Under the pieces are notes generated by a model. The model was not told the origin of the DNA. It made no database searches and was given only the letters and a program-made list of their open reading frames with translations. The translations under genes and the position numbers were made by a program. 64,000 bases of DNA from the NCBI GenBank assembly GCA_043842855.1, contig JBBPJF010000001.1:186001-250000 (forward strand), read 5' to 3'. Every line of letters begins with the position of its first letter. Within the stretch, counting starts at the first letter, position 1. This DNA is from QFNR01 sp043842855 (GTDB taxonomy: Bacteria > Pseudomonadota > Gammaproteobacteria > Burkholderiales > Neisseriaceae). Below are positions 42,672-52,514 of the stretch, piece after piece.

Positions 42672-45290
42672 CTAAATGGTAGAGCTGGTTGAAGAAGAGT
42701 CAATAACCTCATCTAACTTTTGACTAATCTTATTTTTAAACTCGTATAAAGCATTCATTGCTTTTTGAGGAGTCATTTCGTCTAGTGAGAGTTCATGAAT
42801 ATCATTTAATAGTTTGCGATACTCCTTTATCTTATTTTCTAAAAATTCTTCCCTTGAGTTATCAAAACTATCAAACAAACTTTCTTGGGGCCTGTTTTTT
42901 GCTAATTCTTCCTCTTGCCGTAGCATTAATCTATCTGCTTGAGCAATGACCTTTTTGGGTAAACCTGCCAGTTTGGCTACTGCAATTCCGTAACTTTTTA
43001 AGGCAGGACCTGACTCTATTTGGTGTAGAAAAAGTATATTCCCTTTCTCTTCTAGGGCTGAAAAATGCTGGTTTAATAAACTTGGTCGAGCTGTAGCCAT
43101 GTGTGTCAGTTCAAAATAATGCGTAGAAAATAGGGTAAAACTTCTGTTAACTGTTAAAAGGTAGTCTAGTACGGCCTGGGCGAGTACTGATCCATCTAAA
43201 CTCGCAGTTCCACGACCTACTTCATCCATCAAAACTAAAGACCGACCTGTTGCATGATGAAGGATATAAGCTGTCTCAGACATTTCAACCATGAAGGTCG
43301 AACGATTACTAGCGATATCGTCTGAAGCTCCAATACGGGTAAATATTTGATCTATAGGTCCTATTATGGCATTCTGAGCTGGAATAAATGCTCCCATATA
43401 TGTCATCAAAACAAGTAATGCTATTTGTCTCATGTAAGTGGATTTACCACCCATATTTGGCCCTGTAATAAGTAATGCTTTGTGATTCTCATTCAGTTGA
43501 CAATGATTATCCGTATAATGTTCAACCAGCTCTGAGACAACTGGATGCCGACCCCCTTTAATTTCAAGTATGGAATAATCTACTAAAGTTGGACAAGTAT
43601 AATTACGCTGACAGGCTAATTCTGCTAGGTTATTCAGAACGTCTAGCATAGCTACCGAACGTGCTATTTGTTGTAACAAGTTCAATTCTTTTTGTAATTC
43701 CAATACCAGTTGTTCATACAGTTCTTTTTCTCGTGCCAGTGCTCGATCTTGAGCACTAAGTATTTTTTCTTCTAAGGTTTTTAGTTCAGGAGTGATAAAA
43801 CGTTCTACATTCTTTAAGGTTTGCCTCCTTATATATTCTGAAGGGGCCTGTGCTGCATCTTTTTTGCTTAATTCAATATAAAATCCTTGAACGCGATTAA
43901 ATTCGACTTTCAGGGTGGCTAATCCTGTCTTAGCTTGCTCCTTACGTTGAATATCACGTAATATGTCGTCAGCGTTTGTTTGAAATCTTCTTAGTTCATC
44001 TAAAAGCGGGTCAAAACCACTATTGATGACCTGCCCCTCTCTCAGCCATACAGCCGGCTCTTCTAAAATCGTCGCCTTCAACTTTCTAACCAGTAAACTT
44101 CCCTGTGGGAACACTTCCTGTATAACTTGCAAAAGGCTACTATTAATTGAATCAGCTATTCTGAGCTCGAGCAGCAAAGATAAACTTTCCCTTAAAGCAG
44201 ATAAATCCCTTGGCCGGACTGTTCCCAAAGCAATACGCGCATTAATTCTTTCAATATCCACAAGTTGTTTAAGAGAAAAAGCCAAGTTTTCTGGCTGCTG
44301 GCTCATTAGTTCACTTATCGCTTCTTGTCTAGCTCTAACTTGCCCAGCATCAGTTAAGGGATGATGAATCCACTGCCGCAAAAGGCGACTTCCCATTAGA
44401 GTGGCACAATGATCTAAAATTGAAAATAGTGTAGGTGAAGCCTGTCCCGTTAATGTTTGGGTTAATTCTAAATTACGGCGGGTAGCCGCATCTAAACCTA
44501 TATAAGCCTCTGATCTTTCCAAACTAAGTTGATCCAGATGTTTAGGTAAACAACCCTGCGTTAATTCTATATAGTGCAGTAAAGCACCGGCAGCCCCAAT
44601 CGCTAAACTAGCCGTCTTCGCATCTAACCCAAAAGCTAATAAATCTTGTGTTTGAAAAAAGCGGGTCAATAAATGAAATGCAGAATCACTGTCAAATTCC
44701 CATGCATTAACGTATGTTATCTTTTTCTTCCAACGCTCAGGCAATAAACTTCGATCAGTTTCTGTTAATAAAATTTCTGCTGGCATTATCCTTTGTAGTT
44801 CATTTTCTAATACGAATAATGGTATTTGCTTTACTCTAAATTCACCGCTTTCTAGCGCAAGCCAAGCTATTCCCAGTTCCTTTCTATTACGAGCAATTGA
44901 TACAATGCGATTAGTCTGTTTACTGGCTAGTAAAGCTGTATCAGATAATGTCCCCGGAGTAATAATTTTAACTATTTTACGTTTTAGCGGGGCGCGAGCC
45001 TGATCAGGTGCTCCGATTTGTTCACAGATAGCAATACTTTTACCAGCCTTAACTAAGCGCGCTAAATATTGTTCTACGGCGTGATAGGGTACCCCAGCCA
45101 TTTGAACGGGCCTGCCATTTAACTTCCCCCTACTGGTCAAAGTGATATCTAGTAGTTTGGCAGCTTCCACTGCATCTTCTAAAAAAAGCTCATAGAAATC
45201 TCCCATCCGATAAAACAATAATTTATCCAGACAAGTAGCCTTGATCGCTAAATACTGTTCCATCATGGGAGTAATTTTTTCTGAACTCAT
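42672..45290 (-). CDS. mutS: DNA mismatch repair protein MutS, 872 aa
   Basis: Recognises mismatches and starts methyl-directed repair. Seen: the mismatch-binding MGDFYELF loop near the N terminus (with the Phe-x-Glu motif), PVQMAGVPYHAVEQYLARLV, Walker A GPNMGGKSTYMRQ, SDDIASNRSTFMVEMSE, LVLMDEVGRGTASLDG and FSTHYFELT, and a C-terminal dimer-type tail. Length fits E. coli MutS (853 aa). No clear ribosome site lies before the ATG. It is divergent from pgi with 112 bp between. mutL is not in the window. Confidence 0.97.
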   Translation of the reverse strand: MSSEKITPMMEQYLAIKATCLDKLLFYRMGDFYELFLEDAVEAAKLLDITLTSRGKLNGRPVQMAGVPYHAVEQYLARLVKAGKSIAICEQIGAPDQARAPLKRKIVKIITPGTLSDTALLASKQTNRIVSIARNRKELGIAWLALESGEFRVKQIPLFVLENELQRIMPAEILLTETDRSLLPERWKKKITYVNAWEFDSDSAFHLLTRFFQTQDLLAFGLDAKTASLAIGAAGALLHYIELTQGCLPKHLDQLSLERSEAYIGLDAATRRNLELTQTLTGQASPTLFSILDHCATLMGSRLLRQWIHHPLTDAGQVRARQEAISELMSQQPENLAFSLKQLVDIERINARIALGTVRPRDLSALRESLSLLLELRIADSINSSLLQVIQEVFPQGSLLVRKLKATILEEPAVWLREGQVINSGFDPLLDELRRFQTNADDILRDIQRKEQAKTGLATLKVEFNRVQGFYIELSKKDAAQAPSEYIRRQTLKNVERFITPELKTLEEKILSAQDRALAREKELYEQLVLELQKELNLLQQIARSVAMLDVLNNLAELACQRNYTCPTLVDYSILEIKGGRHPVVSELVEHYTDNHCQLNENHKALLITGPNMGGKSTYMRQIALLVLMTYMGAFIPAQNAIIGPIDQIFTRIGASDDIASNRSTFMVEMSETAYILHHATGRSLVLMDEVGRGTASLDGSVLAQAVLDYLLTVNRSFTLFSTHYFELTHMATARPSLLNQHFSALEEKGNILFLHQIESGPALKSYGIAVAKLAGLPKKVIAQADRLMLRQEEELAKNRPQESLFDSFDNSREEFLENKIKEYRKLLNDIHELSLDEMTPQKAMNALYEFKNKISQKLDEVIDSSSTSSTI

Positions 45291-45402
45291 AGTGATAAAT
45301 AATTAAGGAGATATCGAAATTTTGATAAGTAAATGGTTCATTGGCGAAACCAGCGCTTTTATTCTAAAATAGTTCCCTGACACGATCAAATCAAGGAGGG
45401 GT

Positions 45403-47046
45403 ATGCATTTTATTAAGAAGCAACCTATTTGGGCCAAATTACAAGAACATCAGCGTCTCACGTGTTCGTTGCATATGCGAGAGCTGTTTCGGCAAGACCC
45501 ACTTCGTTTCAATAAAATGCATCAAAGTTTGCATGGGTTATTGGTGGACTACAGCAAAAATCGTATCACCGATGAAACGCTCCGCCTATTGGTGGAACTA
45601 GCGGAGGTAGCTCAGGTAAGACAATGGGCAGACAAGATGCGTCAGGGCGAAAAAATTAACCTGAGTGAAAACCGTGCAGTATTGCATACTGCCCTCAGAA
45701 AGTCTGGAGAAGCTTCTATCTTCCTAGATGGTAAAAATATTATGCTTGAGATCCAACATCAACTTCAAAAAGCCCTAACTTTAGCAGAAGCAATTCGTTC
45801 CCAACGCTATCTGGGTTTTTCGCAGCAACCTATCCGCCATATTGTTAATATCGGCATTGGAGGATCAGATCTCGGCCCTTGCACATTATCACTGGCTCTT
45901 AAACCTTATCACCATCCAAATATTAATGTTCACTACGTTTCCAATGTTGATGCGGCTCATCTTTCGGAAGCTCTAGAGGGCCTAGACCCTGATACTACTT
46001 TATTCATAGTGGCTAGTAAATCTTTTACAACTCCTGAAACTCTTCTTAATGCTTCTTCTGCAAAAGATTGGTTCATACAAAGTACAAAACACCCTTGTTT
46101 TGAAAAACATTTCATTGCCATTACTAGTAATCGAGAGGCTGCTCTAGCTTTTGGAATTAAAGAGGAAAATATTTTTGAAATGTTCCCATGGGTGGGGGGC
46201 CGATACTCCTGTTGGTCTACTATTAGTTTTTCTGTCATGTGCCTCATTGGCAAGGAAAAATTCTTAGAATTTCTGCGGGGTGGAGAAACAATGGATGAGC
46301 ATTTTTTTAGCGCCCCTTATGAAAAAAATATACCTGTAATCATGGGCCTAATTGGGATCTGGTATAACAATTTCTATCAGAGCAGTAGCCACGCTATTAT
46401 TCCTTATGACCATAGTCTGAGGCGTCTACCCACTCACATTCAACAACTTACTATGGAAAGTAATGGTAAGAGAACAAGCAGGCAGGGTGAGCTCCTGGAT
46501 TTTGATACCAGTGATATCATTTGGGGAGAAGAGGGAGTCAATTGTCAACATGCTTTTTTTCAGTTATTGCACCAAGGAACACGCCTAATTTGTTCTGACT
46601 TTATTTTAACTGCTAAAAGCTTTTACCCTGAGCAAAATCTACAGCATCAAACACTTATCGCTAATGCAGTGGCACAAACCAGGGCACTTATGCAAGGCAA
46701 GACAGAGGATGAGGTTCTACAAGAAATGGAACTACCAACTACTCCTGAAAAAGTTCACTTAGCTGCTCAAAAAAGTTTCCCAGGTAATCAACCTACCAAT
46801 ACTATTTTTCTAGAGGCCCTTACCCCTTTCAACCTTGGAATGTTGTTGGCTCTTTACGAACATAAAGTATTTGTTCAGGGGATTATATGGGGGATTAATT
46901 CATTTGATCAATGGGGAGTTGAATATGGTAAAGTTCTGGCCCAGGCTATTCAACCTCTACTATCCAACCGAGAAAAAGTGGACTATGATTCTTCGACTCA
47001 GCATCTAATCGAATATTTTAGACAAAATAATCCTATTCATGTCTAG
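45403..47046 (+). CDS. pgi: Glucose-6-phosphate isomerase, 547 aa
   Basis: Interconverts glucose-6-phosphate and fructose-6-phosphate. Seen: NIGIGGSDLGPCTLSLAL (sugar phosphate site), VASKSFTTPETLLNA, FPWVGGRYSCWSTIS, QLTMESNGKRTSR and the C-terminal GINSFDQWGVEYGKVLA with catalytic residues. Length equals E. coli Pgi (549 aa). AAGGAGGGG is placed well before the ATG. It overlaps the next gene, pncC, by 8 bp, so they are coupled. Confidence 0.96.
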   Translation: MHFIKKQPIWAKLQEHQRLTCSLHMRELFRQDPLRFNKMHQSLHGLLVDYSKNRITDETLRLLVELAEVAQVRQWADKMRQGEKINLSENRAVLHTALRKSGEASIFLDGKNIMLEIQHQLQKALTLAEAIRSQRYLGFSQQPIRHIVNIGIGGSDLGPCTLSLALKPYHHPNINVHYVSNVDAAHLSEALEGLDPDTTLFIVASKSFTTPETLLNASSAKDWFIQSTKHPCFEKHFIAITSNREAALAFGIKEENIFEMFPWVGGRYSCWSTISFSVMCLIGKEKFLEFLRGGETMDEHFFSAPYEKNIPVIMGLIGIWYNNFYQSSSHAIIPYDHSLRRLPTHIQQLTMESNGKRTSRQGELLDFDTSDIIWGEEGVNCQHAFFQLLHQGTRLICSDFILTAKSFYPEQNLQHQTLIANAVAQTRALMQGKTEDEVLQEMELPTTPEKVHLAAQKSFPGNQPTNTIFLEALTPFNLGMLLALYEHKVFVQGIIWGINSFDQWGVEYGKVLAQAIQPLLSNREKVDYDSSTQHLIEYFRQNNPIHV

Positions 47047-47527
47047 TGAAGCCTTTAGGGAACTTGAAGAATTAGCTGACTTACTTATCCAGAGGGGTTG
47101 GACTATTGCAAGCGCTGAATCTTGTACTGGGGGCTTGGTAGCCAGCTATTTAACAGAGCTTCCTGGTAGCTCTCAATGGTTTAAAATGGGCTTCATTACT
47201 TATTCAAATGCAAGCAAGGCAGAAATATTAAACGTACCTTCAAACTTGCTGACACGTTATGGCCCTGTAAGTGAACAAGTTGCGCTTGAAATGGCAAAAC
47301 AAACCCGGCTGCAAGCCAGGACTGACCTTGCTATTAGCACTACTGGTTTAGCTGGCCCTACTGGAGGGCTGCCCACACTGCCCATTGGCGTGGTTTGGTT
47401 TGGTATTGCTTCTTGTAAGTACACAGAAGCCTACCGGGTCCATTTTCAAGGGAACCGCCATTCTATTCGTATTCAAGCTGCTCAGCAGGCTATTATTTTT
47501 CTATTAAAATGGATACAAACGTGCTAA
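47039..47527 (+). CDS. pncC: Nicotinamide-nucleotide amidase PncC (CinA C-terminal domain), 162 aa
   Basis: Converts NMN to nicotinate mononucleotide, salvaging the by-product of DNA ligase. Seen: IASAESCTGGLVASYLTELPGSSQWF, read as IASAESCTGG and ELPGSSQWF, then ISTTGLAGPTGGLP and GVVWFGIAS. The N-terminal molybdopterin-binding-like domain of full CinA is missing, as in the short PncC form. It begins inside pgi. recA, which often follows, is not present. It acts in the same NAD pathway as the nadE product at 36.4 kb. Confidence 0.9.
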   Translation: MSSEAFRELEELADLLIQRGWTIASAESCTGGLVASYLTELPGSSQWFKMGFITYSNASKAEILNVPSNLLTRYGPVSEQVALEMAKQTRLQARTDLAISTTGLAGPTGGLPTLPIGVVWFGIASCKYTEAYRVHFQGNRHSIRIQAAQQAIIFLLKWIQTC

Positions 47528-47665
47528 CTATCGAGTTCCTTAAAAATTCCATGGTGAATTTTTTACTCCCTCCCTACTAGCTTTTACTATATTAATTACG
47601 CCTGCCTTAACTTTAAGCTCTAAAGCTGGGCCCCTCTCTTTTTTATTTCTAAACTTCATTATGCT

Positions 47666-48292
47666 TTAGAAAGACTGCAGCAGCTGCATCAGTGAAATGT
47701 ATAGGCCGTAAATAGCAAGCGCTATTAATAAAGTAGCACACACACCCAGGATTTTCGGATAAATAGTACTGCCGGAAAGTAAATTAAATCCCTTATATAT
47801 AAGAGATAAGGTGAACAGATCTACTATAACCCAAACCATAACCAGAATGAGTAAACCGGTATTAAGGTTAGTATGAACATTTACAAACTGTGGAAAAAGT
47901 GAGGTGAAGAAAATGATATCTCCGGGGTTGAAGATGCGTACCAAAAAGCCTTTTTTGAATCCTCCCTTGGTAGGTTTTAGAGGTTGTAACCCATTTTCTT
48001 TAATGAAGTAAGCTTCCTTCAAGAGTTTATAACCAATATGAGCAATATAAAGGCAACCTATTAATCTGATGAGTATAAAAATCCTCTGATCAATAACTAA
48101 GAGCCCCTTCAAAACAAAAATGGAAATCGTAGCTAAGATTAAGGAAGCAAGGTCTGCTCCAAGAATTGCTTTTAGTGCTGTACTATAGCGCTCCTTTAAT
48201 CCTAAACTGGCAATGAGTAGTAAGACAGGACCTGGGGTAATAATTAATGTCATTACCGTTAATATGTACATACCCAAGACTAAAAAATTCAT
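47666..48292 (-). CDS. LysE/RhtB family amino-acid exporter, 208 aa
   Basis: Inner-membrane exporter of amino acids or related small molecules. Five to six hydrophobic spans are visible. The family motif near the N terminus is seen in LIITPGPVLLLIASLGLKE, and a later conserved Asn-Pro in VRIFNPGDIIFF. Length equals RhtB-type proteins (about 206 aa). The substrate cannot be deduced. It stands alone, with a 140-bp gap to pncC and 440 bp to fabF. GAGG lies about 13 nt before ATG, a little far. Confidence 0.88.
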   Translation of the reverse strand: MNFLVLGMYILTVMTLIITPGPVLLLIASLGLKERYSTALKAILGADLASLILATISIFVLKGLLVIDQRIFILIRLIGCLYIAHIGYKLLKEAYFIKENGLQPLKPTKGGFKKGFLVRIFNPGDIIFFTSLFPQFVNVHTNLNTGLLILVMVWVIVDLFTLSLIYKGFNLLSGSTIYPKILGVCATLLIALAIYGLYISLMQLLQSF

Positions 48293-48732
48293 TGTTGACT
48301 AACCTCAATTCTAGGCAGTTGCTTTTTTTAAAGAGGAGTTTCAAAGGTATTCGGCTTATCAGATTAAACTAGTTACTCTTCCAAGTGCTACCCATTGTAC
48401 GTACATATTCGAAACCATACTTCATAAAAGCTTGTTATTACGTCACACTTTGCTACCCTGGGCTTAACCTCTAAGTCCAGGGGCTCCCAACGGAATAAAC
48501 TCGTCTAATTCTATATCCTGTCATCCTTTTCTCCGTTAAAACAAAATGGGTTTGAAGGCTACAAAGAAAAAGTAAACTAACTTTCCATGCTTCTCCAAAC
48601 TAGGTAATTCTAGTCGCATGCGACACATGCATCAGATAATGGAAACCCAATAGACCAGAGTCCTCCTCAGAAGAGAAAGGTATTCCTAGATTGCAATAAC
48701 TACTGGGTAACTGGTTTTATAAGGAAGTAAGC
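48293..48732. other. Gene-poor stretch between the exporter gene and fabF
   Basis: No gene visible. In many gammaproteobacteria fabF is followed by pabC, mltG and tmk; none of these can be recognised here. Short frames have no ribosome site. Confidence 0.45.
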
Positions 48733-49983
48733 CTACTTTAGCTTACCAAATACAAGAGTGGCATTAGTTCCACCAAACCCAAAAGAATTATTAAGAGCTA
48801 CATTAATTTTAAATTCTTTAGCTTCCCCAGCACAGAAATCAAGGTCACAGCCGTGCTCAATATCCTGGTGAAAAATATTAATCGTAGGGGGTGCCACCTG
48901 GTGGTAAATAGCCAACACAGAATATACTGATTCTATACCTCCTGCTCCTCCGAGAAGATGACCGGTCATCGATTTAGTAGAGCTGATTTTCAAAGAATAG
49001 GCGTGTTCTTGAAACAAACGTTTAACGGCTACCACTTCAGCGATATCACCTAGCTGTGTCGAAGTGGCATGTGCATTAATATAATCTACATCTTCAGGAT
49101 TTAGCTGAGCATCTTTTAGGGCATTGCCCATCCCCAAGGCCGCCCCCGAACCATCAGGTAGAGGAGCCGTGATATGGTAAGCATCTGAACTCATCCCGTA
49201 GCCCAGCACTTCAGCATAGATCTTAGCTCCGCGTCTCTTAGCGTGTTCATATTCTTCTAGAACTAAAATACCTGAACCTTCACCAATCACAAAGCCATCT
49301 CGGCCTATATCCCAGGGCCGCGACGCAGTACTTGGATCTTCATTTCTAGTAGATAGGGCGCGTGCAGCATTGAATCCTGCCACTGCTAACCTCGAGATAG
49401 AGGCTTCTGCGCCCCCTGCGATTGCCACATCTATTCTTCCTGATTGAATCAGCATAAAGGAATCACCAATACTATGGGTACCCGTAGTACAAGCAGAAGT
49501 AATACTATAACTTGGGCCCTGGTAACCTTTAAGCATGGAGACGTGTCCAGCAACTAGATTGATAATGGTACTGGGGATGAAGAAAGGATTGATCCGTCGC
49601 GCATTATTCTTCTCCAGCAAGAGAGTATTAGCTTCAATATTTCTCACCCCTCCGATACCAGAGCCTATAATAACTCCTACCCTACCCAGGTCCAGATCTG
49701 GGGCCTCATCCAGGCCGGCGTCTTCTATAGCCTGTAAAGCAGCTGCCACTCCATAATGCATGAATAAATCCATATGACGAGCTTCTTTGGCAGAAATATA
49801 CTGTTCTACATCAAACTCCTTCACCTCACCTGCAATTGTACAGGCCAACGTCGAAGCATCGAAACGGGTAATGCTCCCTACACCTCCCTTGCCCTCTAAC
49901 AGGTTCTTCCAGGCTTGACTCACAGAGTTACCAACCGGTGAAACTTGTCCTAGGCCGGTGACAACGACTCTTCTTCTATTCAT
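48733..49983 (-). CDS. fabF: 3-oxoacyl-ACP synthase II, 416 aa
   Basis: Elongates fatty acids by condensing acyl-ACP with malonyl-ACP. The thiolase-fold triad is present: Cys in ITSACTTGTHSIG, His in NAHATSTQLGD and His in STKSMTGHLLGGAGG. Also seen are RRRVVVTGLGQVSPVG at the start and NNSFGFGGTNATLVF at the end. Length equals E. coli FabF (413 aa). It is 81 bp downstream of acpP on the same strand, the usual pair. fabD and fabG, which often stand upstream, are not here. Confidence 0.97.
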   Translation of the reverse strand: MNRRRVVVTGLGQVSPVGNSVSQAWKNLLEGKGGVGSITRFDASTLACTIAGEVKEFDVEQYISAKEARHMDLFMHYGVAAALQAIEDAGLDEAPDLDLGRVGVIIGSGIGGVRNIEANTLLLEKNNARRINPFFIPSTIINLVAGHVSMLKGYQGPSYSITSACTTGTHSIGDSFMLIQSGRIDVAIAGGAEASISRLAVAGFNAARALSTRNEDPSTASRPWDIGRDGFVIGEGSGILVLEEYEHAKRRGAKIYAEVLGYGMSSDAYHITAPLPDGSGAALGMGNALKDAQLNPEDVDYINAHATSTQLGDIAEVVAVKRLFQEHAYSLKISSTKSMTGHLLGGAGGIESVYSVLAIYHQVAPPTINIFHQDIEHGCDLDFCAGEAKEFKINVALNNSFGFGGTNATLVFGKLK

Positions 49984-50064
49984 GTACTCACACCCTAAGA
50001 ACTTGACCGAGCGTTGAACTCTCTACTTAGCTAATTAACTAGGTCAAGTTAACTCATATGGGAG

Positions 50065-50298
50065 TTACTGATGCGCACGGATGTAATCAATCGCTTGCTG
50101 AACAGTAGTGATTTTTTCAGCTTCTTCGTCCGGAATCTCACAGTCGAACGCCTCCTCTAAGCTCATCACTAGCTCCACCACATCCAAAGAATCTGCCCCT
50201 AAATCTTCTTGAAAAGCAGACTCGTTCTTAATCTTGCTTAACTCCACATCTAATTGTTCTGAAATAATTTCTTTAACCTTGTTCTCAATATTTTCCAC
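50065..50298 (-). CDS. acpP: Acyl carrier protein, 77 aa
   Basis: Carries acyl chains on a phosphopantetheine arm in fatty-acid and lipid A synthesis. The attachment Ser is in GADSLDVVELVM, inside a short acidic four-helix protein (VKEIISEQLDVELSKI, CEIPDEEAEKITTVQQAIDYI). I set the start at GTG 50298, because GAGAGG lies 4-5 nt before it and the length then equals E. coli AcpP (78 aa). The longer open frame to 50382 would add a foreign leader. fabF follows. Confidence 0.95.
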   Translation of the reverse strand: MENIENKVKEIISEQLDVELSKIKNESAFQEDLGADSLDVVELVMSLEEAFDCEIPDEEAEKITTVQQAIDYIRAHQ

Positions 50299-50545
50299 AG
50301 ACCTCTCCCAATTAAAGAAAACCACTACAAGCGGCCCGTCAGTAAGACCCCCAAAGCGGCTCAACGGCTCATTATAGCCCAAAACTAATAAAATTGAACA
50401 AAGAAATAGAACTAGTTACAAGCAAATCCTTTGCGGCCGCTTGAGAAGAAAATACCTATGCCAATTAAGCTTGAAAACCTTCTGTTTTCTTAGGACTATG
50501 GGAGGTGCGATAAAAGCAACTCTTAATTCCCAAATGATTATCCTT

Positions 50546-50920
50546 TCACCAGTTCATATTGGGCTGATAAATTTTCTGGGGAAGCTTATCAAACAATTTC
50601 CTTTGCTCCAGTAATCTTCCTGGTGCTTCTTTTTTTTCTTTCCCTGCAAATTCTCCCACTACCGCTAACTTAGCTAAATTCTTTGCATAAAGTTTAAGCC
50701 CTATACCCTTAACTTGGATTAGTTGTTCAGTACTTTTGAAGCCTCCGTGTTCCCTACGGTAAGCTATAATAGCGCTTGCTTTCTTAGGACCGATGCCTAT
50801 CAAGCTCTGCAATTCTGCAATAGTCGCTGTGTTCAAGTTAACGGTAGACCAAGTTACAGCTGGCAAGTTGAGCCATAACAATGAAGTTATGACATAAGGT
50901 TTACACCATTTAAAAACCAC
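50546..50920 (-). CDS. ComEA-like helix-hairpin-helix protein, exported, 124 aa
   Basis: A signal peptide (about residues 1-25) is followed by a ComEA-type pair of helix-hairpin-helix motifs: VNLNTATIAELQSLIGIGPKKASAIIAYR and the second GIGLKLYAKNL, with HGGFKSTEQLIQVKGIG between (given in parts). Such periplasmic domains bind double-stranded DNA and support DNA uptake in competent bacteria. The C-terminal 40 residues (KEKKEAPGRLLEQRK and on) are a basic tail not found in the smallest family members. AGGG lies 7 nt before the GTG start. It may be a leftover or a working competence protein. Confidence 0.85.
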   Translation of the reverse strand: MVFKWCKPYVITSLLWLNLPAVTWSTVNLNTATIAELQSLIGIGPKKASAIIAYRREHGGFKSTEQLIQVKGIGLKLYAKNLAKLAVVGEFAGKEKKEAPGRLLEQRKLFDKLPQKIYQPNMNW

Positions 50921-51294
50921 TATTCCCTACTCCAAACCCCAAAAACAAACTTATACGTAATAAACTAAAAGGTCCCTCTCGACAATTATACGCAAGCCTC
51001 TAAGTTAATATTACTTTTTCCTACTTTTATAGGCAGGCTAAACTAAAAAATTATAGCCTTTCTCAAAAACAATTTCCCAGTGATAATGAGAGGAAGAGTA
51101 AACACCTGTCAAGAGCACACCGCTTAGTCCCTATAGCAAAAGCTCCTATTTGCAATTCAATTTTGCCAAGAGTAAAATGACCCCGATGGTTTCACAACTC
51201 TCTCTATTCAAATCTTCCCAAACTCCAGGGTCCTTGCCTGGTTTGTCCCGCCAATTGCTTTGGGCATAGCTGTTTCTTTGTGGATTTAAACTTT
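50921..51294. other. Gene-poor stretch upstream of macA
   Basis: No gene visible. It must hold the divergent promoters of the ComEA-like gene and macAB. No operator or hairpin of note could be identified. Confidence 0.45.
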
Positions 51295-52452
51295 ATGGAT
51301 CTGAACACTAAGGCTGGTGATCGCGTTCTGCGCCGAAAAGGCTTATTGACCCGTAAACGTGTCATTATTGCACTGTTGTTATTAATGCTTTTTTTTCTCT
51401 ATCTTTGCGCCCCAGGCTCTAAACAAAAACTTCTTTCAATCACTGAAAAAGTAACAAAGCAGGATATTGTTACTCAAGTGCTAGCTTCAGGAAAATTAGA
51501 GGCGGCTGAAGATACAACTGTGGGCGCTCAGACCACTGGTGAAATAAAAGCGTTACATGTCAAAATAGGAGACACCGTAAAAAAAGGGGATTTGATAGCT
51601 GAATTAGATCCTACTGTAGCTACTAATAATCTTGCTAAGACGAAGGATGAACTGACGGCTGATCAAGCACGGCTGAACTCACTCAAGAGAAAAATAGTAG
51701 TAGCAAAGTCTGAGCTTGACAGCTACACCTTACTCTATCGCGGGGGCGCTGCATCTAAAACTCAGTACGACGCACGCGTAACTAATTACCAAGAGTTGAT
51801 CAATGAATCCATTCAAGTCAAGGCTAAAATTAACCAAGATGAACTGACTCTTCAGAATATGCACAAAAATCTTTCTTACACTCGGATCACTGCCCCCATG
51901 GCAGGTATTATTGTGTCCTTACCAGTGGACGTGGGACAAATTTTAACAGCTGGTTATACCACTCCTACTGTCGCTAAGATCGCTAATTTAGATCAAATGA
52001 ATATTAGAGCAGAAATTTCAGAAGCCGATATAGTCCATATCAAAAAAGGGCAAAAAGCCAGCTTTACTTTAGTAGGCAATGGTAACAGGTCTTATCCTGC
52101 CACGGTTGAAATCGTACATCCCGCACCTATCTCGATAACCGATGGTATCGCTAGTAACTCTAATAACTACTATACCATTTTGAAAGTTGAACAAATAGAT
52201 CCTAGTTTCAAAGTAAACTTAACGACTACTGTACATATTACGACGGGAGAAAAAGATGGCGTATTAGCTGTCTCAAGTAGTGCTATTCATGAAAGAAAGG
52301 GTAAAAGTTACGTAACGGTACTTGATTCACAACACAAAAAGCTAGAAAAGCAAGTCCAAACAGGTTTTTCCAACGGAACTAAAACTGAGATTCTCTCAGG
52401 CTTGGTAGAAGGAGAGACTGTACTCAAAGAAGCTATAGCAACCGAGCAGTAA
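51295..52452 (+). CDS. macA: MacA-type periplasmic adaptor of an ABC efflux pump, 385 aa
   Basis: Membrane-fusion protein that links the MacB transporter to a TolC channel. One N-terminal membrane segment (VIIALLLLMLFFLYLCA) anchors it. Then follow a lipoyl-like half (VKIGDTVKKGDLIAELD), a long coiled-coil hairpin (about 115-180), the second lipoyl half (SYTRITAPMAGIIVSLPVDVGQIL) and beta-barrel and membrane-proximal domains. ATG 51295 is preferred; GTG 51280 is in frame. Neither has a good ribosome site. macB follows after 62 bp. The cargo is unknown: MacAB pumps carry macrolides, toxins, lipids or siderophores. Confidence 0.9.
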   Translation: MDLNTKAGDRVLRRKGLLTRKRVIIALLLLMLFFLYLCAPGSKQKLLSITEKVTKQDIVTQVLASGKLEAAEDTTVGAQTTGEIKALHVKIGDTVKKGDLIAELDPTVATNNLAKTKDELTADQARLNSLKRKIVVAKSELDSYTLLYRGGAASKTQYDARVTNYQELINESIQVKAKINQDELTLQNMHKNLSYTRITAPMAGIIVSLPVDVGQILTAGYTTPTVAKIANLDQMNIRAEISEADIVHIKKGQKASFTLVGNGNRSYPATVEIVHPAPISITDGIASNSNNYYTILKVEQIDPSFKVNLTTTVHITTGEKDGVLAVSSSAIHERKGKSYVTVLDSQHKKLEKQVQTGFSNGTKTEILSGLVEGETVLKEAIATEQ

Positions 52453-52514
52453 CTCAGTTAACGTCTAATACGGTGGAAGATGGCCCAAACCTACAGTTAT
52501 ATTTCGGGGTGGAT